Shown here: positions 7,040-16,114 of the stretch, one piece after another
How positions within the stretch are numbered: position 1 is the stretch's first letter
Layout: each line of letters starts with the position of its first letter
NCBI GenBank assembly: GCA_031290985.1
Contig: JARLJW010000037.1
Location: 1 to 34,357 of the forward strand
Length of the DNA stretch: 34,357 bases
Origin: Verrucomicrobiia bacterium
Lineage (GTDB): Bacteria; Verrucomicrobiota; Verrucomicrobiia; Limisphaerales; UBA11358
Direction: 5' to 3'
Notes under the pieces: generated by a model
The model's input: only the letters and a program-made list of their open reading frames with translations
Told to the model about the DNA's origin: nothing
Database searches by the model: none
Position numbers and translations under genes: made by a program

Positions 7040-8278
7040 ATGAAGTTTAATAAATGGACACTGGGTCTCGCAGCCGTTGGCGCCGTCAGCATGGCGTCCG
7101 CCGTTCGCGCAGACGAAGCAAAAATGAGCCAGTTGAATACTGCGCTCTCCAATACCACGATCAGCGGTTACGTTGATGTGGCGGCCCAATATAACCCGGG
7201 CAATCAGCCTGGCCGCGATCCGATCTACATTGGATCGGGATCAGTCTCCGGCATTCCCGCTAATAACATTGTTAACTCTGCCCGTAAAGTTGACAATTTT
7301 AGCCTTAACGACGTCAACATCACGATTGACAAGCCGCTTGATGACAGTCCGTGGGCGGCCGGCTATCATATTGACCTCAATGCAGGCCATGACGCATTTA
7401 ATGCTCTTAATTTCGATGCCAATGCCGCTGGGACGGGCATCGGTGGCGGTCTGGGCGGTGTTCAGGCCCAGAGCACTCTGGTGGGCATCCGCCAGGCTTA
7501 CGTCACCATGCGCACCCCGGTGGGCAATGGCATTGACTGGAAATTTGGTGCGATGGACGGCGTGACCGGCTACGAAGGCAACACCGACTACTCGAACCCG
7601 AACTACACCCGTTCTTATGGCTATGCCGTCAACCCGGCGCTCATGGTCGGCATCATGGGTTCCTACAAAGTTTGCAACGAAGTCACCGTCCAACTCGGAC
7701 TCGTGAATCGTGGTGAAACCTTTGCGGCCGGTGGTCAGAATCAGTCAAATCTGAGCTCCAAGGATTACGTTGCCACTGTTGCCTTGACTGCTCCGGATAG
7801 CTGGGGCTTTCTCAAAGGCTCTTCGCTTATCTTTGGCGCCGTCCAAGGCTTTGATAATCAGTCCGTGGGCAACTACAACGTCAGCGCGACCCTCAACACG
7901 CCGGTCACCGGCTTGAAGGTTGGTCTCGCCTATGACGTCGTCACCACCAGTGCCGGCCAAAATGTGGGCGCTCCCAGCGTGGGCGACGGCAGCATCTACG
8001 GTGTGTATGCCACCTATCAGGCCACCGACAAGCTGAGCTTCAACCTCCGCGGTGAGTATGTTGATGCGGCTGACCTCGGATTGTTCACCAGCAACGGCGT
8101 TGGTTGCAAAGGTGAAGAACTCACGGCCACGGTCGAATACGACCTCTGGGCCAACGTGGTTACCCGCGCGGAATTCCGCTGGGACCATGCTGAAAAAGGT
8201 TCCGATTTTGCCACGGCTACCGGCAATTCGACCGAGAGCTATTACACGCTCGCGCTCAACGTCATCTACAAGTTCTAA
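7040..8278 (+). CDS. Porin-like outer-membrane beta-barrel protein
   Basis: This 412-residue secreted protein has a clear signal peptide (MKFNKWTLGLAAVGAVSMAS, cleavage likely after Ala-24 of AVRAD). The mature chain alternates polar and hydrophobic residues in strands rich in Gly, Asn, Thr and aromatics. It ends in YYTLALNVIYKF, the C-terminal Phe of outer-membrane barrels inserted by BamA. TTISGYVDVAAQYNPG near the start is typical of a first porin strand. It probably forms a diffusion channel or a related barrel; substrate unknown. A good Shine-Dalgarno (GGAGG at 7031-7035) precedes ATG 7040. Its pyrimidine-rich codon choice differs from neighbours, as expected for a highly expressed gene. 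A strong terminator follows. Confidence 0.85.
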   Translation: MKFNKWTLGLAAVGAVSMASAVRADEAKMSQLNTALSNTTISGYVDVAAQYNPGNQPGRDPIYIGSGSVSGIPANNIVNSARKVDNFSLNDVNITIDKPLDDSPWAAGYHIDLNAGHDAFNALNFDANAAGTGIGGGLGGVQAQSTLVGIRQAYVTMRTPVGNGIDWKFGAMDGVTGYEGNTDYSNPNYTRSYGYAVNPALMVGIMGSYKVCNEVTVQLGLVNRGETFAAGGQNQSNLSSKDYVATVALTAPDSWGFLKGSSLIFGAVQGFDNQSVGNYNVSATLNTPVTGLKVGLAYDVVTTSAGQNVGAPSVGDGSIYGVYATYQATDKLSFNLRGEYVDAADLGLFTSNGVGCKGEELTATVEYDLWANVVTRAEFRWDHAEKGSDFATATGNSTESYYTLALNVIYKF

Positions 8279-8296
8279 TCTAAGTTAGGACCTTAC

Positions 8297-8329
8297 GCCC
8301 CTTCCGGCTCCGCCGGGAGGGGCTTTTTT
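8297..8329 (+). terminator. Rho-independent terminator of the porin gene
   Basis: GCCCCTTCCGGC (8297-8308) pairs with GCCGGGAGGGGC (8312-8323) with one G-U pair and a 3-nt loop, followed by six T. It lies 19 nt past the porin stop. Confidence 0.93.
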
Positions 8330-8361
8330 GTTGGCACCGATAACCGCTAGCTAATTTTCAT

Positions 8362-8385
8362 ATCAACGCATCTTGATGCGTTGAT
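8362..8385. promoter_or_regulatory. Perfect inverted repeat upstream of metF
   Basis: ATCAACGCATC and GATGCGTTGAT form an 11-bp perfect inverted repeat around TT, followed by TTTTAATATT. It sits just upstream of the predicted metF -35. It could be an operator for a dimeric regulator or a second terminator. The GATGCGTTGAT arm does not match the MetJ box (AGACGTCT). Confidence 0.5.
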
Positions 8386-8392
8386 TTTAATA

Positions 8393-8421
8393 TTGCATAA
8401 GCGAAAGTTTGCCGATACTCT
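8393..8421 (+). promoter_or_regulatory. Putative metF promoter close to the start codon
   Basis: TTGCAT (8393-8398) and TACTCT (8416-8421) are 17 bp apart. The -10 ends 10 nt before ATG 8432, so transcription would begin at or within a few bases of the start codon. No Shine-Dalgarno is present, consistent with a leaderless mRNA. Confidence 0.4.
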
Positions 8422-8431
8422 CTCTCTATTA

Positions 8432-9322
8432 ATGCAATCTGTCCGCGACATTTACTCCGCCAAAAAGACCGCCGCCAAGCCGGTCGTTTCCTTTGAATTT
8501 TTCCCGCCCAAGACTGCTGAGGGCGATCAGGCGCTTTTGGAGAAGCACATCCCCGCCTTGCTCGCGGTCCGGCCGGATTATTGTTCCGTGACCTACGGTG
8601 CCGGCGGCAGCACCCGCGACAAGACGCTCACCATCGTCGACCGCATCCAGCGCGAACACCAACTCCCCGCCCTCTCTCACCTCACTTGCGTGAACCACAC
8701 CCGCGAGGAAGTCAGTGCGCTGCTCGAAAAGATCCGTTCGCTCAACTGCCAGAACATCCTCGCCCTGCGCGGTGATCCCCCGGGCGGTGGCGAATTCAAA
8801 CCCGCGCCGGGCGGCTTTGAATTTTCCGCGGACCTCGTCCGCTTCATCAAGCAGTCGGGCAATTTTTCCGTGGGCGTCGCCGGTTTTCCCGAAGGCCACA
8901 TCGCCAACCAGCAAGGCAAGCACGCCGACTGGCAGCATCTGAAAGAAAAGGTGGATGCCGGCGCGGACTTCGTCATCACGCAGCTGTTTTTTGACAATGC
9001 CGACTTCTTTGAGTTCCGCGATCACGTCGCGCGGCTGGGTGTGAAGGTCCCCATCATCCCCGGTGTCATCGCCATCGTGAGCGCGGCACAAATCACCCGG
9101 TTTACGCAGTTGTGCGGCTCAAAGATTCCGCCCGGGCTCAAGGCGCGGCTCGACCAGGTCGCAAGCGATGACGAGGCGGCCGTGAAATTCGGCATCGAAT
9201 ACGCCACGCAGCAGTGCGAAGCCCTGCTGCGCGCCGGCGCGCCCGGCCTGCACTTCTACACCCTCAACAAGGCGCACTCCACCGTCCAGGTTCTGAAGAA
9301 TCTCGGGCTGGCCCAAGGTTAG
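8432..9322 (+). CDS. metF: Methylenetetrahydrofolate reductase
   Basis: This 296-residue TIM-barrel flavoenzyme reduces 5,10-methylene-THF to 5-methyl-THF, feeding methyl groups to methionine synthesis. Family motifs are intact: VVSFEFFPPKTAEGD near the start, DYCSVTYGAGGSTRDKT (folate/flavin region), NILALRGDPP (FAD loop), VGVAGFPEGH, FVITQLFFDN, PIIPGV and the C-terminal APGLHFYTLN. Length matches bacterial MetF. The frame is open upstream to TTG 8381, but ATG 8432 gives the normal N-terminus (MQSVRDIYS). No Shine-Dalgarno precedes it. Its TAG overlaps the TAA of the convergent mlaD-like gene, leaving no room for a terminator. Confidence 0.96.
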   Translation: MQSVRDIYSAKKTAAKPVVSFEFFPPKTAEGDQALLEKHIPALLAVRPDYCSVTYGAGGSTRDKTLTIVDRIQREHQLPALSHLTCVNHTREEVSALLEKIRSLNCQNILALRGDPPGGGEFKPAPGGFEFSADLVRFIKQSGNFSVGVAGFPEGHIANQQGKHADWQHLKEKVDAGADFVITQLFFDNADFFEFRDHVARLGVKVPIIPGVIAIVSAAQITRFTQLCGSKIPPGLKARLDQVASDDEAAVKFGIEYATQQCEALLRAGAPGLHFYTLNKAHSTVQVLKNLGLAQG

Positions 9323-10269
9323 AACAACTGCCCCATCATCTGCCCGATGACGCTCAACGGTCCCGTGTCTTCCAGGCCATCCGCCGCCTTGTCCAGCTTC
9401 TGCAAGGACAGCTTGGCGTTCTTGTAAAATTCCTGGTCGTTCACGAGCTTGCCCAGCGTGCCGTTCCCGCCGTTGATCTTCTGCAGGATCTGGTTCAGGT
9501 TCGTCATCGAGGCGGTCGTCTCGTGATACAGCGTTTCATCCGTCAGTAATTTGCCCAGCGACCCCTGTCCGGCGTTGACATTGTTGATGACCAATCGCGC
9601 CGAGGCGGCGGTCTCCTGCAGGTTGCTCACCGTCGAGAGCGCGGAATTATATAGCGTTTCATCAAACACCAGCTTCCCGACCGTACCCTGTCCGGCGGCG
9701 ATTTCGCTGGAAACATTTTTGATGTTCGCAATCGTCGCCGTCAGCGGTGCGCTGTTCTGCTTCACAAAATCCACCAGCGGCCCCATCAGGTTGTTGATCG
9801 TATCCGGCGTGAAGCTCTTCGTTAGGTTTTGGATGCCCGAGGCGGCGCTGTCCAGCTTCGCCATGATCGCGCTCAGGTCCGGCTGCTCCTGCGCGGCGAT
9901 GATCGTGCCCTCCTCCGCGCGGGCCGCGCCGGGCGAACCAAAGTCGATCGCCACAAAATTCTGCCCCATCAGGCCGGTGAACTTGATCGTCGCCTTGCTG
10001 TCCGTCTTGACCACGGCCTTCTCGGACAGGCGCATCGACACGCTCACCTTGTTCGTCGCCAGCTCGATGTCCTCCACGCGGCCGATCTCCACGCCGGCCA
10101 TCTTCACGCGGTCGCCCACCTTCAGGTCCTGCACAGTGTCGAACTGCGCGCTGATGTGCGTGCCGTGCTTGAACAGCTCCGGCCCGCCAAAATTTTCGAT
10201 GATCACCACCGCGGCGATCACCGTGATCACCACGAAGACGCCAAGTTTCGTTTCCAATGAATTTTTCAT
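9319..10269 (-). CDS. mlaD: MlaD-like MCE-domain lipid-binding protein
   Basis: This 316-residue protein has an N-terminal anchor (LGVFVVITVIAAVVIIENFGG, about residues 9-28). One MCE domain follows (about 38-116: SAQFDTVQDLKVGDRVKMAG, then GRVEDIEL). The long C-terminal region is predicted to be helical, with repeated VxNLxETA-type segments. MCE proteins form hexameric rings that carry phospholipid between the membranes, fed by the MlaE/MlaF ABC transporter. It is longer than E. coli MlaD (183 aa), like many single-MCE proteins with tube-forming tails. It starts 12 nt after mlaF and is last in the lipid-transport cluster. Its stop codon overlaps that of convergent metF. Confidence 0.93.
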   Translation of the reverse strand: MKNSLETKLGVFVVITVIAAVVIIENFGGPELFKHGTHISAQFDTVQDLKVGDRVKMAGVEIGRVEDIELATNKVSVSMRLSEKAVVKTDSKATIKFTGLMGQNFVAIDFGSPGAARAEEGTIIAAQEQPDLSAIMAKLDSAASGIQNLTKSFTPDTINNLMGPLVDFVKQNSAPLTATIANIKNVSSEIAAGQGTVGKLVFDETLYNSALSTVSNLQETAASARLVINNVNAGQGSLGKLLTDETLYHETTASMTNLNQILQKINGGNGTLGKLVNDQEFYKNAKLSLQKLDKAADGLEDTGPLSVIGQMMGQLF

Positions 10270-10281
10270 AGACTGCTCGTT

Positions 10282-11049
10282 TTAAGGTTCACGTTTGAAA
10301 TCGGCATGTAAAAATTTTTGCACCAGCGGATCGTTGAATCTTTTCACCTCGTCCGGCGTCCCGACCGTCACGATGACCCCGTCCACAATCACCGCGATAC
10401 GGTCCGCCACCCCGAACGCCAGCTCACGGTCATGCGAGACCACCAGCGAGGTCACATGCGTGCGCTGCTTCAAGCCCAATATCTCCTCGCCAATGACCAC
10501 CGAGGACAGGGGATCCAGCTCGCTCGTCGGTTCATCGTACAAAATCAATTGCGGCTCGATCACCAGCGCGCGCGCGATGGCCACGCGCTTTTTCATGCCG
10601 CCGGAAAGGTCGCTCGGCATCTTGTCCACGACGTCCTTCAGGCCCACGTCCTCCAGCTTTTCCCGGACAATCGTTTCGATCTCCGCGCGCGATTTCAACC
10701 GGTGTTCCGTGAGGTAAAGCCCCACGTTCTCGCCCACCGTCAGCGAATTCAGCAGCGCGCCTGACTGGAACACCAGCGCCATGCGGTACTTCGCGGCGAC
10801 CTCCGGCGTGCCCGCCTTTTCGCCGTTGATGAGGATCTCCCCCTCGTCCGGGTCTTCCAGGCCGATGAGATGTTTCAGGAGCACGCTCTTGCCGCTGCCG
10901 CTCGGGCCCATGATCACAAAGATCTCGCCCGGCTGGACCTCAAAATCCACGCCCTTCAACACGTCCTGGCCGTTGAATTGCTTGCGCAAGCCGCGCACCA
11001 CCAGGCCCACCCCGGCCGTGTTCGAGTTGTTGGTGTTGGTCGGGTTCAT
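10282..11049 (-). CDS. mlaF: MlaF-like ABC transporter ATPase
   Basis: The 255-residue ATPase carries Walker A GPSGSGKS, the Q-loop in LVFQSGALLNSLTVGENV, the signature LSGGMKKRVAIARAL, Walker B LILYDEPTSELDP and an H-loop in SLVVSHD. The SGALLNSLTVGENV segment is characteristic of MlaF-type lipid transporters. It powers phospholipid movement through MlaE with the MCE ring. Its ATG overlaps the stop of mlaE by 4 nt, indicating translational coupling. Confidence 0.95.
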   Translation of the reverse strand: MNPTNTNNSNTAGVGLVVRGLRKQFNGQDVLKGVDFEVQPGEIFVIMGPSGSGKSVLLKHLIGLEDPDEGEILINGEKAGTPEVAAKYRMALVFQSGALLNSLTVGENVGLYLTEHRLKSRAEIETIVREKLEDVGLKDVVDKMPSDLSGGMKKRVAIARALVIEPQLILYDEPTSELDPLSSVVIGEEILGLKQRTHVTSLVVSHDRELAFGVADRIAVIVDGVIVTVGTPDEVKRFNDPLVQKFLHADFKREP

Positions 11050-11783
11050 TTCAGCAAAAGGCGCGTGAGCACATAGTCAAAGATCACAATGCCCACAATC
11101 GAGTTCACCACGGCCTTCGTCACCGAACGGCCGATCCCGCGCGGGCCGCCGATCGTCGTCAACCCCTGGTGGCACGACACCACCCCGATGATCAGCGCAA
11201 AGCAAAAGCTCTTGAACACGCCGTTGGCCACGTCTCGCAGCACCACGATGTCCTGCAGGTCGGCATAAAACACGCGGAAGGGGATCTCCAGGTGGTGGTT
11301 GTAATCCGCCACCACCGCGCCGCCAAACCAGCCGACCATGATCGAAGAGATCACCAGCATCGGCAGCGCCACCGCGATCGCCAGCATCCGCGGCAGAACC
11401 AAGTAAATGATCGGGTCGATGTTCATCGTCCGCAACGCATCGATCTCCTGATACACCCGCATCGAGCCGATTTCCGCCGCCATCGCCGAGCCGATGCGCC
11501 CGGCGATCAAAATGGCCATCATCACCGGCGCCAGTTCCTTGGCGATGGCGATGCCCACCACGCCGCCGACGGCGCTGGTGAAGCTGCGCTCCACCAGCGG
11601 CGGTCCAAAGTTCAAGGCGATCACCGCGCCGATGAAAAACGACAGCACACAGACCATCAGCAAACTCGCGTTGCCGATCTCAAAAAACTGCTCAAACACC
11701 TTCTGCCGCTGCCGCCAGGCCTGGGGCAGGGCCAGCAGCGTGCGCCAGAACAGCAGCACTATCTCTCCGATGTTTTCAAACAT
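11046..11783 (-). CDS. mlaE: MlaE-like ABC transporter permease
   Basis: The 245-residue permease belongs to the MlaE family. Visible features are the N-terminal interfacial helix (LFWRTLLALPQAWRQR) and five or six hydrophobic segments. The conserved motifs GAVIALNFGPPLVE, ELAPVMMAILIAGRIGSAMAAEIGSMRV and EIDALRTMNIDPIIYLVLPR are intact. It forms the inner-membrane dimer under the MCE ring. It starts 12 nt after the stop of the repeat protein upstream and overlaps mlaF, so all are probably cotranscribed. No plant or chloroplast TGD-type extension is seen. Confidence 0.95.
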   Translation of the reverse strand: MFENIGEIVLLFWRTLLALPQAWRQRQKVFEQFFEIGNASLLMVCVLSFFIGAVIALNFGPPLVERSFTSAVGGVVGIAIAKELAPVMMAILIAGRIGSAMAAEIGSMRVYQEIDALRTMNIDPIIYLVLPRMLAIAVALPMLVISSIMVGWFGGAVVADYNHHLEIPFRVFYADLQDIVVLRDVANGVFKSFCFALIIGVVSCHQGLTTIGGPRGIGRSVTKAVVNSIVGIVIFDYVLTRLLLK

Positions 11784-11795
11784 GGTCGTTTTTTC

Positions 11796-13271
11796 TCATT
11801 TGTGCGAATCCGGGAGGTAAAACAGCCGCCACCGGCCTTTTTCCCCTACACTTTGATACTGGAAAAGGCCGAACAGGAGCGAGGTTTTTTTATGCCCCGG
11901 TTCCACGTCGCTCCGGTACAGGTTCCACAGCAGCGACCGGCTGCTCCGGCCCGCCCGCGGATTGTCCTCCGCCCGCCACAGCGACCAGATCGGCGACCAG
12001 TTGCGCTCGATGCCCCGGTTGTTCGCCAGCACGGACTCGATCGGCGCAAAGACCTGCAGCCGCGTGTTGCCGTTGAAATCCCGCCGCCATGTGAAGAGCG
12101 GCCACGCATCACGCCGCAATTTCTGCACGCCAGTCTGCGTGTTCTTTTCTGTCACCCCCACATAAAGATAGAAGAAAAGCCGCGTCGACCGCCAGTCCAG
12201 CGCCTCGGAATGGATGCCCTTGTAATGGTACGCCGGCCACACGTACCAGTCGCTCTCCTGCGTCTGGTTGTGCGACTGGCTGAACAGCGGGAAAACCCGC
12301 GAGGTCGTCTTCCCTTCACCGCGGGCGAAGATGACAAACGGCCACGGCCCCTCCCACTCATGATATTTCCTCTCCCGTTCATCCACCCACGTGAACAATG
12401 GCCAGATCACCGAGGTCGCATCGCGGTTCGGCGAGCGCGTCATGGAAAAAAACGGGATGGATGCGCGGAATTTCTCCGGGTTGGCCGTGCCTTTGCCGCC
12501 GTCCTCCTTGAGATACAGCGGCCAGCACACAAATGCCTTGTCATGTCCGGCGATGGTTGCGACCTCGCCGAAGCCGTTCGTCTGCGTGGTGATCTCCTTG
12601 TGCTCCTGGCCCACGAACGGCCACACCTGCCAGCCGTGCAGCCCGTCGCCGTTCCGCACATGGACGAACGGATAAAAATAATTGTCCGTCACGATGTCCT
12701 TTTTCTGCGACTGGCCGTAGATCGGGAACATCACGAAATAAATCTTGTCGCGAAACAGCCGGTTTTGCAGGTGGCCGTAAAACGGCACCACCGCCGTGTA
12801 CTCCAGGTTGGTGTTCAGCGAACGTTGCTGGAAATACAGCGGAAAAATCGTGAACCGGTGCGTCTGAAATTCGTCCGGCTGCCGCCCGCCCGCAAAACTC
12901 AAAAGTTGGAAGAACTGCAGCCGCCATTCATCGCTGTAATATTCGTACGTGAGGAACGGGTACACCACATCCAGTTCGCCGTGGGTGACGCCCGGATTTT
13001 TATACGCGGAAAAAAACGGCGGATACGCCAGCGTTTCCTCCGATTCCTTCCGTTCGGAATAATAAAACGGCCCCGCCGCCTCCGTCCGGTGCCCCGGCTC
13101 CAGCGCGAGATCAAAATCGGCATACGCAAAGCCGGCGGATACATTTTCATCGCCCGCCCGTACATTGCCGCTAAATAGCGCTAAAATCACCAACGCCCAC
13201 AAGAAACACCCCACCCAAACGACTCCTGAAATCGGATTCGTTATCGTTAATTTATTTCTATAACTAGCCAT
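11796..13271 (-). CDS. Secreted aromatic/proline repeat protein of unknown function
   Basis: I do not recognise this 491-residue protein. It has a signal-like segment (VVWVGCFLWALVILALFSG, cleavage plausible after Ala-39). The mature part contains at least ten spaced motifs of the form aromatic-Pro-hydrophobic-aromatic: VVYPFLTY, TIFPLYF, AVVPFYG, VMFPIYG, YFYPFVH, QVWPFVG, VCWPLYL, VIWPLFTW, RVFPLFS, DAWPLFTW. Between them lie polar, charged turns. This pattern fits repeated beta-strands or hairpins, possibly an outer-membrane barrel or a periplasmic propeller. It sits between the MMPL exporter and mlaE, 12 nt before mlaE, so a role in moving lipid across the envelope is a reasonable inference. 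A TAAAAA hexamer ends 9 nt before the ATG. Confidence 0.8.
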   Translation of the reverse strand: MASYRNKLTITNPISGVVWVGCFLWALVILALFSGNVRAGDENVSAGFAYADFDLALEPGHRTEAAGPFYYSERKESEETLAYPPFFSAYKNPGVTHGELDVVYPFLTYEYYSDEWRLQFFQLLSFAGGRQPDEFQTHRFTIFPLYFQQRSLNTNLEYTAVVPFYGHLQNRLFRDKIYFVMFPIYGQSQKKDIVTDNYFYPFVHVRNGDGLHGWQVWPFVGQEHKEITTQTNGFGEVATIAGHDKAFVCWPLYLKEDGGKGTANPEKFRASIPFFSMTRSPNRDATSVIWPLFTWVDERERKYHEWEGPWPFVIFARGEGKTTSRVFPLFSQSHNQTQESDWYVWPAYHYKGIHSEALDWRSTRLFFYLYVGVTEKNTQTGVQKLRRDAWPLFTWRRDFNGNTRLQVFAPIESVLANNRGIERNWSPIWSLWRAEDNPRAGRSSRSLLWNLYRSDVEPGHKKTSLLFGLFQYQSVGEKGRWRLFYLPDSHK

Positions 13272-13348
13272 TTTTTGCTATTTTTACCGGTTTAACATTA
13301 CGATTGACTTTGTAACAGTTTGCTGTATTTTAACCATAATTGAGGTTT

Positions 13349-16108
13349 TTACCTCGGTTCCTCCTGACCCGATGTTGATGACTTGTTCTCAGCATCGGGT
13401 TTTTTATCCAGCAGGTTCATCCGCCCCAGCAAGTTCAACAGTGCGGGCAAAAACGTCAAGCCAGCAATCATGCACGTCGCGATGCCGATGGACATGATCA
13501 CGCCCAGACTGTGGATGCCCCGGTGCTTCGCCAAGATCAAACTGCCGAAACCCGCGATGGCCGTCAGCCCGGACACCAGCACTGCCTTGCCCGTGCTGCG
13601 TGCCAAAATGCCCGGCGTCCGCTCCTCCGCATACCGGTTCAGGATGTGGATGCCGTTCGTCACCCCGATGCCGATCACCAGCGGCAGCGTCATGATGTTC
13701 GCCGGATTGAATGGCACGCCCTGCCAACCCATCAACCCCGCCAGCCACAACGTGCCGATGGCCACCGGGATGAGCGCCAGGATCACCGCCAGCAGACTGC
13801 GGAAATGCACCAGCACCATGAATGCGATCGCCGCCAGCGAATACCACGCCGCCGTGATGTAGCTGTCCTTCAACTGCGTCGTGTATTCCTTGAGCTGCAC
13901 CGGTTCACCGGTGACATCCGGGTCAATCGTCCGCATTTCTTCCACAAATTTCACCTGCTTGTCCCGCTGGCGCACATCTTCCTTGGGATAGACCTGCAGC
14001 AGAAATTTCCCGTGCACGCCCACGAACCGGTTGCGCAGGGTCGCCGGCAGGTTTCCCGCCTGCAACGGCGTGCTGTTATCCTGCTGCTGCAACTGCGAGA
14101 ATGTGTCGCTGATGTCATTGAACAGCGCCCGTTGGAAGGCGCCCAGTTTTTCCGCGTGTTCCGCCAGCGCGGAGGCGTCGCCTTCCAGCATCGTCTTGTG
14201 CAGGTTGGACGCCGCGGTTCTCAGCGATGTGAACACCTTGACCATTTCCGGGTCGTTTTGGACATCTTTGTCTGCCAGCGCGTTGCCCAGGTAGCCGTTG
14301 AAGAACCACAGCGTCTGGCTCAGCGAATACAAATCAACCGGCCGCAAATCCGGCGGGCTGAACTGCAATGGCGCGATCTCCGCCTTGATCTCCCCGATCA
14401 GCCGCAGCTTCTCCGTCTGGTCCGCCTTCAGCGCGCCTGCGATGGAATCCACACCGTTCGACGCCACGGAGGGCAGCGCCTGAATGCGTTTCTCCAGCGC
14501 CACTGCCTCATCCAGCGAGTTCGCCACCACCGCACAATACAACGGCGACCGCTCCGAAGCGTTGAACAGCTTCTGCTCGTACTCCACCGCCGGCAGGCCC
14601 TTGCTCTGCAGGTCCAGCAGGTTGTAATCAAAGGATATCTTGTGCATCTGCGTCCATGCCAGCGCGCACAACCCGGCGATGATCGCCGCCACCAGCACCG
14701 GCCGCTGCAGCCACAAATTCTCGATGCGCGCCCGGCGGTCGTCTTCTTGGATCGCGTGGTCCATCACATTCTGCCGGCCGCGCAGCAGCAGCACCGGCAA
14801 TAGCGTCATCATCGGCACCAGACACACCATCAGCCCGCCGCCGCAGATGATGCCCATTTCCGAGATGCCCTTGAAATCCGTCAGCGCCATCGCCAAAAAC
14901 GCCCCCGCCGTTGTCAGCGCCCCCGTGAAGATGCCCTGCCCGGTGAACATCATCGCCTTCATCATCGCCTCCTGCTCCGTCCTGCCATGGCGCAGTTCCT
15001 CCTCGTAACGCGTCACCAGGTGCACGCCAAAATCAATCGCCAGCCCGATCAGGATCGGCATGAACGTCACCGTCAGGATGTTCAGGTGCCCCACCGTCAG
15101 CGTCGCGAACGCCAGCGTGTACGCCAGGCCCACGACCAGGCAGATCGTCGCCTTTACCGGCCGCCCCGTCTCATTATAGCCGTAGATGAAGATCAGCGCG
15201 CAGACGATCAGTGACACAATGCTCGCCAGCGTCATGTCCCGTTGCGACTGGTTCATCTGGTCGAAGTCCAGCACGGGCCCGCCCGTGATGCCCACGTTCA
15301 AGCCCGGCACCTCGCTTTTCGTCTGCTCCACCAGCTCGCGCAGGCGCGCCACCGCGTCCCCCTCCACCTCGTCGTTCAACGCCTGCGCGATTGCGATGCG
15401 GATGCGCCCATGGTCAAAAGTCAGCCGGCCGTCCAGGACATCGCCCCCGGCGTTGAAGAGCGTCGTGGCCCCCGGCGATGGCGGCATGCCGGAACGGTTC
15501 AGCGAATCCGCCGACTGCACCAGGATCTTCTGCAGCACCGGCAGCGCCTGCACCAGCGCCGTCGTCTGCGCGTTCGTCTCGTGCGACGCCGTGCGGAACT
15601 GCGTGTTCACCTGCGCAAAAAACGAAACCAGGTTCGTGGAGCCCGTGAACCGCTGCACGAACGGCTGATAGTCGTGCAGCCGCGTCTTCATCTCCGTCAG
15701 TTCGTCCTCGGACAACAGCAGCAGCGACTTCGAGCCCATCAGCTTGAAGTCCGCCCGGTAGAAAACGTCGCGGAACAGGTTCGTCTCCGTCTCCAGCTTC
15801 GCGCCCAGGCGCTCGATGAACTGCCGGTTCTTCTCCGGGTCCTCGCTTTCCGCCGCCACCACCATGTCATCCTCGTCCCGCGAGGCGAACTCCCTTTTGT
15901 AATTGAGATAATTGCGCTGGTACTTCTGGTTCGAGCTCACCAGGTTGTCCTGGTTCATGTCGAACTTCAGGTACAGCACCGTCACCGCGATGCTGGCGAT
16001 GAACAGCAGCACCTGCGGCCAGAAGAAAGCGCGCGGATAACGGCAAATTGCCGTCGTCAGCCGACCCAGCAGCCGGGCCAGGAATGAATCAGGGCGCAAA
16101 ACTTTCAT
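13349..16108 (-). CDS. MMPL/RND-family lipid exporter, HpnN-like
   Basis: The 919-residue transporter has the tandem RND layout: a TM helix at about 30-48, a large periplasmic loop (about 50-300), a TM bundle, a central helix (VLVAAIIAGLCALAWTQM), a second periplasmic loop and a last TM bundle. GLAIDFGVHLVTRYEEELRHG and VIGIGVTNGIHILNRYAEER are the two proton-relay helices with conserved G-x-x-x-D/N. It resembles hopanoid/lipid exporters of the MMPL family (HpnN), which move lipids from the inner to the outer membrane using proton motive force. It starts 6 nt after the YbjQ stop and is followed 77 nt later by the repeat protein and mlaEFD, suggesting one lipid-traffic unit. Substrate is not determined by sequence. 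Confidence 0.9.
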   Translation of the reverse strand: MKVLRPDSFLARLLGRLTTAICRYPRAFFWPQVLLFIASIAVTVLYLKFDMNQDNLVSSNQKYQRNYLNYKREFASRDEDDMVVAAESEDPEKNRQFIERLGAKLETETNLFRDVFYRADFKLMGSKSLLLLSEDELTEMKTRLHDYQPFVQRFTGSTNLVSFFAQVNTQFRTASHETNAQTTALVQALPVLQKILVQSADSLNRSGMPPSPGATTLFNAGGDVLDGRLTFDHGRIRIAIAQALNDEVEGDAVARLRELVEQTKSEVPGLNVGITGGPVLDFDQMNQSQRDMTLASIVSLIVCALIFIYGYNETGRPVKATICLVVGLAYTLAFATLTVGHLNILTVTFMPILIGLAIDFGVHLVTRYEEELRHGRTEQEAMMKAMMFTGQGIFTGALTTAGAFLAMALTDFKGISEMGIICGGGLMVCLVPMMTLLPVLLLRGRQNVMDHAIQEDDRRARIENLWLQRPVLVAAIIAGLCALAWTQMHKISFDYNLLDLQSKGLPAVEYEQKLFNASERSPLYCAVVANSLDEAVALEKRIQALPSVASNGVDSIAGALKADQTEKLRLIGEIKAEIAPLQFSPPDLRPVDLYSLSQTLWFFNGYLGNALADKDVQNDPEMVKVFTSLRTAASNLHKTMLEGDASALAEHAEKLGAFQRALFNDISDTFSQLQQQDNSTPLQAGNLPATLRNRFVGVHGKFLLQVYPKEDVRQRDKQVKFVEEMRTIDPDVTGEPVQLKEYTTQLKDSYITAAWYSLAAIAFMVLVHFRSLLAVILALIPVAIGTLWLAGLMGWQGVPFNPANIMTLPLVIGIGVTNGIHILNRYAEERTPGILARSTGKAVLVSGLTAIAGFGSLILAKHRGIHSLGVIMSIGIATCMIAGLTFLPALLNLLGRMNLLDKKPDAENKSSTSGQEEPR

Positions 16109-16114
16109 CAGCCC

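Noticed and set aside
8331..8431. SAM or other riboswitch before metF
   Set aside because: The predicted start is at the ATG, so no leader would exist, and no riboswitch core is visible.
11169..13178. 669-codon plus-strand frame across mlaE and the repeat protein
   Set aside because: Composition is dominated by His, Arg and Pro and it crosses two well-supported minus-strand genes.
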